From UBA7396 sp034675265 (GTDB taxonomy: Bacteria; Patescibacteriota; Gracilibacteria; BD1-5; UBA6164), in contig JAUCDK010000010.1 in the NCBI GenBank assembly GCA_034675265.1, forward strand, positions 1 through 35,404: 35,404 bases of DNA, given 5' to 3'. The notes under the pieces were generated by a model that was given only the letters and a program-made list of their open reading frames with translations, was not told the origin of the DNA and searched no databases. Positions 29,478 through 35,404 of this stretch are shown in pieces; the stretch's first letter is position 1, and every line of letters begins with the position of its first letter. Position numbers and translations under genes: made by a program.

Positions 29478-29514
29478 AATAAAGATGTAATAAAATTATT
29501 GCATCTTTATTATA
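29478..29514 (-). terminator. terminator downstream of ftsE
   Basis: AATAAAGATG and CATCTTTATT pair at the base of the hairpin, followed on the minus strand by TTTTTTAATTTTTT. Confidence 0.6.
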
Positions 29515-29528
29515 TATATTAAATATAA

Positions 29529-29587
29529 CTTATACAATATTGAAAAAATTTTGATGTTAAAAACTTCAAAATGATATTGTATATAAG
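29529..29587 (-). repeat. long inverted repeat behind ftsE
   Basis: Imperfect 59-nt hairpin with arms CTTATACAATAT / ATATTGTATATAAG and inner TTTTGA / TTCAAAA. Probably a first terminator or 3' stabiliser of the ftsE transcript. Confidence 0.45.
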
Positions 29588-29598
29588 CTCTTTTTATA

Positions 29599-30279
29599 TT
29601 ATAGATTATATTTCCCTGATTTTTCATCAGTAAAAATCTTTTTATCCTTAAATGAAATTACCCTTTTATTGTACGTATCAACAATATTTTTATCATGAGT
29701 TGCTATGATAACTGTTTTCCCAAGTCTATTTAATTCTTCAAAAATTTCCATAATATTCAAAGCAGTTTTTGGATCAAGATTTCCTGTCGGTTCATCTCAA
29801 ATAATCAGCTCTGGATCATGAACTAAAGCTCTTGCAATAGAAACTCTTTGTTTCTCTCAACCAGATAATTCTCAAACAAATTTATCTTTTTTAAGTAAAA
29901 GCCCTACTTGCTCCAAAACTTCAGGAACTTTTTTGATAATATCCTTATCTTTATAATTACAAACTTCCATAGCAAATGCTACATTTTCATACACAGTTTT
30001 TGATTCAAGTAATTTATAATCTTGAAAAATTACTCAAATCTTTTTTCTATATTGTCTTAAAAACTTCTCAGAAAAATTTCCATATAATACTCATCCATTA
30101 TCTAAAATAATATCTCAAGAAACTGGCTTAAAATCTCATATAATACTTCTAATTAAACTCGTTTTTCCACTTCAACTATATCCAATAATAAACACAAATT
30201 CTCCAGGTTTTACCTCGAGAGAAACTTTATTTAAAACGATTTTATTTCAAAAACTTAAAGTAAGATTATCTACTTTCAT
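29599..30279 (-). CDS. ftsE: cell-division ABC ATPase FtsE
   Basis: 226 aa, the typical FtsE length. FtsE pairs with the membrane protein FtsX to regulate peptidoglycan hydrolases at division. Seen: MKVDNLTLSFGNKIVLNKVS, Walker A GYSGSGKT (near residue 35; FtsE usually has GPSGAGKST), the Q-loop VIFQDYKLL, signature ELSGGEKQRVSIARAL, Walker B with IIGDEPTGNLDP and the His switch VIIATHDKNIV. The DYKLL after the Q-loop and the short size fit FtsE better than a LolD or MacB ATPase. The Walker B residue before D is Gly by TGA, where most have A. No ftsX gene is adjacent in this window. Confidence 0.88.
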
Positions 30280-30355
30280 AAAAGCAAAAATAAATGATAT
30301 TGGTTTTATTGTATGATTTTTCATAAAAATTCAAAAGAAAAATTTTTTTCTCTTT

Positions 30356-30988
30356 TTATTCTCTATCGTACTCTCACCTTGCTTTTGCTACTCAAACTTC
30401 TTTTTGAAGAACCGAAAGTGATTTCAGAGAAGTAAAATGTTTAATATCTCAAACATAAAAAAACATATATCACTCAAATTCTAAAGAAATATTATTTACT
30501 TCAGACATATCCGTATTTGGAAAATTTTCTGAAATTATTTCTGAAAGATTCACTACATCTGTATATTTAAAATTTTTATTTTTCAATTCATCTTTATAAA
30601 AAGCTGGAACCATAAAAATATCTTTTTCATAAAAACAAATATAATATCACGATGAAAAATATATTTCTTTTATTTTTTCATCATCAACAACTCATAAATA
30701 ATCTTTTAAAATTCAATGAATTTTTGCCTCTATTTTATGAAAATCAAGATGAAAATTTACTGAAGATTTAATGGATTTCATGATGATGTGAAAAATAGCT
30801 TCGCTATCAAGTTCACAAGTATAAATATTTCAATTATAACCAAATAATAATCTATAATCTTTTACTCTCATATATTCAATTTTTGATATATCAAAATGAG
30901 GATATACTCTTGAAATAATATTATAATATCTTGTATTTTCTTGTGAGTTTATTTCTCAATTATTATCTGATTTTGGAGATTGTTTCAT
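30356..30988 (-). CDS. hypothetical soluble protein, 210 aa
   Basis: ATG at 30988, TAA at 30356-30358. No membrane segment or signal peptide. The first 20 residues are polar (KQSPKSDNNGEINSQEN), followed by an alpha/beta domain (ISRVYPHFDISKIEYMRVKD, RLLFGYNGNIYTCELDSEAI), a histidine-containing helix (IFHIIMKSIKSSVNFHLDFH), and a second half with a YYICFYEKDIFMVPAFYKDE strand pair and a C-terminal helix. I do not recognise a family. It lies 17 nt downstream of the TraG/VirD4-like gene and is probably co-transcribed with it, so a role together with that ATPase is possible. Confidence 0.65.
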
Positions 30989-31004
30989 AGTTTCATATAA
31001 AAAA

Positions 31005-33413
31005 TTATTTTTTATTTATTTTTGCTTTTTCTTTTCTTAAATCTTTTTCCTTTTGAACTTTTTCTTCTTGTTCTTGTAATTCTTGTATAGATTTATAAAT
31101 TTTTTGTTCTACCGTTTCTTTTGATTGTGAATATTTTTCTCTTGAAACTTGGAGAATTTTTTTATATCTTATTTCAAAAGCTTCTGCTTGAACAGGATTT
31201 GGAGGAAATGTATTTGCTGAGAACACTTTTGAAGGCATACCATCAATAAGTTGTTTCGTATAAATAGAATATTTTCTTAAATTCGTTAAATCTTGGCTTT
31301 GAATATCATTTCAAAACACTTCTTTCATAATAGTTGAATCATGATATCAAACTTGAAATGATACAAGACTTCACACATTTCCAAAAACGGCTCATTTTAC
31401 TGTTTCAGTCATTTGGTCAATATATTGATTTGCCATCACAAGATTAAGTTTATATTTTCTTGCTTCTGATAAAATAGTTGCAAAACTATCGGTTGCAAAG
31501 TTTTGAAATTCATCTACATAGAGATAAAAATCCACTCTTTCTTTTTCTGGAATATCAGCTCTACTCATCGCATCCATTTGAAATTTTGTAACCATCATTG
31601 CCCCAAGAAGAGCAGAAGCATCTTCTCAAATTTTTCATTTTGAAAGATTTATGATAATAATTTTTTTATTATCCATTGCCCATCTGATATTGAAACTATT
31701 TTTTGGTTGTCATAAAATATTTCTAAGAATTGAGCTTGATAAAAATTGCCCAACTTTATTTAAAATTGGTCCTGCCGTTTCTACTTTTTGATTTGGTGCC
31801 ATTTTTGCATATTCATTTACCCAAAATCATTTTACTACTGGATCAGTAATTTTTGCTACTACTTTATTTCTATATACTTCACTCGTAAGCATAAGTGGAA
31901 TTGAAATAAGAGTGGTATTTGGATATTCTAAAAGTGCTAAAATAGTATTTCTGAGTGTATGTTCCAGTCTTGGCCCCCAACTATCTCAAAATATTTTTTT
32001 AAATATTCAAACGAGTCCTGAAGCAATCAAAGGTCTATGTTCTGCAGAAACACCTTCCAGCATATTAAATGCAATCGGCCAATCTTTATCCGATGGATCA
32101 AAAATAATTGTTTGATTGGTACGAGATTTTGGAATATTTCCAATAATTGCTTCTGCTAAATCTCCATGAGGATCAATAACGGCAACTCATCTTCCCTTTT
32201 TAATATCATCTAAAATCATATTTTCAAGAAGTGTAGATTTTCACATTCAAGTTTTTCAAATAATATACATATGTCTTCTTCTATCATTTGGACCGATTCA
32301 AAATGCAAGTTCTTCCCCTCTAAAATTTGTTTTTCAAATTGGTGTTATATCATTCTCAACATCAGAAGTAGTTTGTGATAAAATTGGTAAATTTACTGGT
32401 GGCTCAAAATTACGAGATAAAACCCAATTTATATTTGGAGTTTGTACGTGTGTTGTTGGAAGATGCACGAGTCCTGATAGTTCTTGAGTAGAAAGTATAA
32501 AACTATCTTGGCAAATTCTTTGTTTTACTTCATCAATTTTTTTGTGATCTTGAGTAATTTCCTTGAGAGCAAATCAATTTTGTTTAAAAAATGAAAAGAT
32601 TCAAAGCGGAGAAAAAATTTCTTTAATATTTAATTTATTTAATACACTGTCTTGACTTGCACAAACAATATTAATATCAACCCCATATCAAAGACGAGAA
32701 AGTTTGGCAGCAATATTTTCATCAATTTTTGTTTCAGTTTCTTTTGTTTCTTCTTCTGCTTCTTTTGGAATTTGCACGAAAAATTTTATTATTTTCACAA
32801 TCCAAATAAATGGAAGAAAAATAAATTTTAATTTCGACATAAATAACAACATTTTTTTTACCCAAACTGGTAAATTTAAATTTGCCAATTCTAGCATTTT
32901 TAAAGATGCTTCTTTCCGCATTGCATCAGGAATTGGAGAAAAGGAAATCATAAAAGCATTCAGAGTATTATCTCCTGTTTTTAAAAGTGCTGAAGTAAGT
33001 GATGAATATGGATCAACTTCTCATCCAGAAGCATTTTCTTGGATTTCAGAAAAATTTTTGATTGGGAAAATACTTTCCTTTTGAAGTCCTACTTTTCCAA
33101 GAGAAATTTTATCATTTGGAATCATTTCCAAATAATCTGAAGTTTCATACATTTCTATATTTGGATATTGTGCGTAAATTTGATTTTTGAGAAAATTCAC
33201 ATACTCTTTTTCAGATATGATAAAAAATCTGATTTTATTTCAGATTTTTGCTATTTCAAAAGAAAAGTTTGGTCTTTTATATTGTTTTTTAAACATTTTT
33301 TCTTTTATTTCTTCAATAGTATTATGAAGAACGATCAAGATATGTTCAAAAGCACCAGCTCACTTTTCATTTTGTCTATCTACTAATATTTCAAGAATTG
33401 TTTTATTTGACAT
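31005..33413 (-). CDS. TraG/VirD4-like type IV DNA-translocase ATPase
   Basis: 802 aa, one of the longest genes here. The N-terminal 230 residues contain a membrane-like segment around LKFIFLPFIWIVKIIKFFV (about 215-235). The ATPase core follows: Walker A GKTGMGKST (386-394), HMYIIGKTGM context, AVIDPHGDLAEAIIGNIP, NIPKSRTNQTIIFDPSDK, then a Walker B-type YLYVDEFQNFATDSFATILSEA, LVMANQYIDQM, and a C-terminal coiled tail (QEQEEKVQKEKDLRKEK). The family name follows the TraM-recognition domain ATPases of type IV secretion. In CPR genomes such genes often stand alone, and no VirB genes are seen here. A CGG codon at 32916-32918 lies in IPDAMxKEASLK, where related proteins often have Trp. A 120-nt leader precedes the ATG. 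Confidence 0.85.
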
Positions 33414-33533
33414 CGGACTACTTGGTTATGCTTTCTCAGGTTTTAGGCTTTAACACTTGAAAATGCAAAGATAAGATTTTTTACAACTACAATTATTTTT
33501 TAAATAAAGTGCATAAAAAATTCTAGTACTTTT

Positions 33534-33563
33534 ATTATACTATACATTTTCAAAAAAATACAA
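33534..33563 (-). promoter_or_regulatory. promoter of the TraG/VirD4-like gene
   Basis: TTGTAT (33558-33563), 18 bp, TATAAT (33534-33539) on the minus strand. The leader from about 33527 to 33414 has no ORF and could be structured. The -35 lies inside the terminator of the pilin gene. Confidence 0.45.
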
Positions 33564-33592
33564 CTTTTTTTATTGACAAAAGTTGTATTTTT
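33554..33592 (-). terminator. terminator of the pilin/LamG gene
   Basis: AAAAATACAACTTTT and AAAAGTTGTATTTTT pair around a loop, with the U-run on the minus strand, 33 nt past the stop at 33625. Confidence 0.65.
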
Positions 33593-33624
33593 AGTTTATT
33601 ATATTTTTATATATAGATTGAAAT

Positions 33625-34863
33625 CTAAAATCCAGCAAAACGAACATTTTGAGCAATTTCCTGTTCACTCAAAACATAATCATAAATGATAAGCTCATCA
33701 ACCGTTTTATCTGAAAATATTCAAGTATTTAAATATGTTCCTCCAAAAAAGATTCCTCTATTTATTCATATAGCAACATTATTTTGTTCAAAAATAAGAT
33801 CCTTATCAATATATATTTTATAGTTTCCTTCATCATATAAAACAGTGTATAAATACCATTTTTCGTATTGATTATTTCATTTTGCTTGTCCATTTATATA
33901 ATGATTTCCTGAATTAATAATATGATTCATTTCCCTTGCTATTAGAGATTGTCATCAAAATGAAAATAATCATGAATCAGAACTATTTATTTTATATTTA
34001 AAAGTAATACTAAATTTATTTTTTGTACTTGAAATCGCATTTATACAATTAATTGGATTATTAGTTGGAGATGTTTTAATAGCCTTTCCATTACTTCCAT
34101 CTTCTATAGTATTTGATAATCTTGATCTACAATTCATTTCATTTCCACTGAGATCTTTTAAATAATTCCATCACCCATCATTACTATCAATAGTTTCCAT
34201 ATCAAAATAACCTAATAAGGTATTATCATAATTTTTTAAAACCATTTCACTTTTCTTTTCTACACAATTTTTTAAGGTATTTTTTCCTCCATTCATAACA
34301 AAGCATGTATCTGGTGAAAAAAGTTCACTTCCACTTCAAATAATAAGACTTGGGTGGAGTTTATAGTTTCATTTTACCAACATACTCGCAGAATCTGCAT
34401 ATGTTTGAGGGAAAAAACTTGCAACTTGATTTTCACTTTCAATTCATATTTGGTAATATTTCCCACTTCCATAAGTAGAATAAATATATTTTGATTGATT
34501 TTTAGGGTCGAGAGGAACACTATTCATCTGAATTATTTTTGCAAGACTCTCATCAATAACTCATTGTTGTATTTCAAGATTTCCATTCGTTCATCATGTA
34601 AATATAACTGGAGTTTCTGGAGAAGGAAAGTTTCAAGTTTTTGTTGCAAATAATTCAAGTCAAGTTTCAATATTTTTAAGAGTTGCTACTCTATTTCCAT
34701 CTCTAGCATTTCCAGAATAATTTTTGAAAGATATAAAAGCTATAGTAGCAAGAATTGCTAAAATAGTAATAACAATAATAAGCTCAACAAGAGTAAAACC
34801 ACAGGTTTTACTCTTAAAATTTTTCGAAAAATTTTTGTTCTTTTTTATTATTTGTATTCTCAT
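33625..34863 (-). CDS. type IV pilin-like protein with C-terminal LamG-type domain
   Basis: 412 aa. A basic leader and the class III prepilin signal KTCGFTLVELIIV: cleavage after Gly22, Phe at +1 and Glu at +5 (E27), followed by the hydrophobic assembly helix VITILAILATIAFI and a pilin-like helical part to about residue 70. After a linker, the region from about 215 to 405 has the pattern of a concanavalin/LamG fold (LLGYFDMETIDSNDGG, FSITFKYKINSSDSG, LIAREMNH, WYLYTVLYDEGNYKIYIDKD, RGIFFGGTYLNTGIFSDKTV, DELIIYDYVLSEQEIAQNV). LamG domains bind carbohydrate or protein ligands, so this is probably an adhesive pilus or pseudopilus tip protein. It ends with TAG and has a promoter at 34897-34925. 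Confidence 0.85.
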
Positions 34864-34896
34864 TACTTAGAAAGTTATAAAATATAAAGTATGAAA

Positions 34897-34925
34897 AGCA
34901 TATCATATATAATTAAGATTTGCAA
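34897..34925 (-). promoter_or_regulatory. promoter of the pilin/LamG gene
   Basis: TTGCAA (34920-34925), 17 bp, TATGCT (34897-34902) on the minus strand, about 33 nt before the ATG. Confidence 0.6.
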
Positions 34926-34930
34926 ACTTT

Positions 34931-35404
34931 TTATTTTTTATAAAATTCTAAAACATTTGTTTTTATATATTTAAAACCTCCATCAATAACATCTCTTGAA
35001 GGAAGAGTTCATAAAACCTCTACTTGTTTTGAAAGATTGATCGTATCATTTTTTACTTTATCAAAATTCGTGAACCAAAAATATGTTGATACACATAAAA
35101 ATACAGTTGCAAAAAATTTTACTCCAATATTCCATTTTGATTTATAAAAAATATTTGGATGCATTACTTCAAAATACTTTATTCATGACAAAATAAATAC
35201 TCATACAAATACTCAAATTGGAAAATAAAAATATGATAAAACTAAAAATAAACTCACTATAAGTATAACTGAAAATGAAATTTGTATCTTTTCAATTACT
35301 CTATATTTATTATCATAATTCAAAAATATTTCTAATTGATTAAAAAATTTATAGATTTTTTTGTATTCACTATAATTATTTGAGAAAATAAATAAGAGTA
35401 AATA
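34931..35404 (-). CDS. multi-pass membrane protein (5' end outside the window)
   Basis: The frame enters from the right edge of the window and ends at TAA 34931-34933; at least 157 residues are present. It contains two strong membrane helices (ISFSVILIVSLFLVLSYFYF, then PIGVFVGVFILSGI) and a third near KFFATVFLCVSTYFWF, followed by a polar C-terminal region DINLSKQVEVLGTLPSRDVI-like. No family recognised. It lies just upstream of the pilin gene on the same strand but is separated from it by the promoter at 34897-34925, so the two are probably not strictly co-transcribed. The start codon is not in the window. Confidence 0.6.

Larger units (their letters stand above)
29391..29598. other. intergenic stretch with two hairpins
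   Basis: No gene is supported in this 208-bp stretch. It holds the terminator at 29478-29514 and a second long inverted repeat at 29529-29587 (arms CTTATACAATAT and ATATTGTATATAAG), both downstream of ftsE on the minus strand. Tiny ORFs near 29420-29460 have no coding character. Confidence 0.5.

Noticed and set aside
29410..29480. GGGGGAAGAG followed by a tiny ORF upstream of the 29390 gene
   Set aside because: The ORF is only about five codons and the purine run is probably chance; no coding character.
32704..33084. 126-codon plus-strand frame opposite the TraG/VirD4-like gene
   Set aside because: Shadow; the minus frame is uninterrupted and carries the family motifs.
1..35404. CRISPR array, insertion sequence or rRNA operon
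   Set aside because: No regularly spaced repeats, transposase motifs or rRNA-like stretches were seen; inverted repeats found are terminators or palindromes at gene ends.

Overview
The window reads as a chromosomal piece of an AT-rich Candidate Phyla Radiation bacterium in which UGA encodes glycine (translation table 25, known from Absconditabacteria/SR1 and Gracilibacteria). Under the standard code almost every gene falls into pieces. With UGA read as Gly, about 35 continuous genes appear and invariant glycines are restored, for example in the FtsH P-loop, where two of the three glycines are TGA. A second recoding is suggested. The only five in-frame CGG codons I found sit where Trp fits, two of them at positions that are normally aromatic or Trp in well-known families. 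The only tRNA gene has anticodon CCG together with A37, G73 and an A1-U72 pair, which suit tRNA-Trp better than tRNA-Arg. If CGG is Trp here, Absconditabacteria becomes the more likely home, because I recall CGA/CGG to Trp being reported there.

Layout. 1-720: a broken HEPN-type remnant, a candidate non-coding RNA and the CCG tRNA. 867-5161 (+): a 49-aa protein, ftsH, a DedA-family protein and a MurD-like ligase. 5288-14696 (-): a small membrane protein, dnaB, a TPR protein, a membrane protein, ftsK, a secreted M23 peptidase with SLH-like repeats and an MFS-like carrier. 14781-16493 (+): an ABC-F ATPase, convergent with a 157-aa unknown. 17105-18906 (+): a SpoU-family RNA methyltransferase and a cation diffusion facilitator interrupted by TAA. 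18944-21003 (-): glyS behind a compact T-box-like leader, and a coiled-coil protein. 21144-26612 (+): a likely six-gene operon (membrane protein, HIT, solute-binding protein, coiled-coil secreted protein, HemW-like, nucleoside-phosphorylase-like). 26631-27703 (-): an HPF-like protein and a DnaJ. 27758-28237 (+): a small secreted protein. 28281-29390 (-): three small membrane or secreted proteins. 29599-35404 (-): ftsE, an unknown, a TraG/VirD4-like ATPase, a pilin fused to a LamG-like domain, and a partial membrane protein.

The genes combine housekeeping (division: ftsK, ftsE; proteolysis: ftsH; replication: dnaB; cell wall: MurD-like; translation: glyS, ABC-F, HPF-like) with a marked surface component: pilin, SLH-like peptidase, solute-binding protein and small secreted proteins. 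That mix fits a host-attached lifestyle, but the lifestyle is inference. Promoters are recognisable (TTGACA, TTGCAA or similar, then 15-18 bp, then TATAAT-like), most genes lack a Shine-Dalgarno sequence, and many gene ends carry strong hairpin terminators, several shared by convergent genes. I see no CRISPR array, insertion sequence or rRNA gene. The most interesting points are the possible CGG=Trp recoding with its tRNA, and T-box control of GlyRS in an organism that uses UGA as an extra glycine codon.
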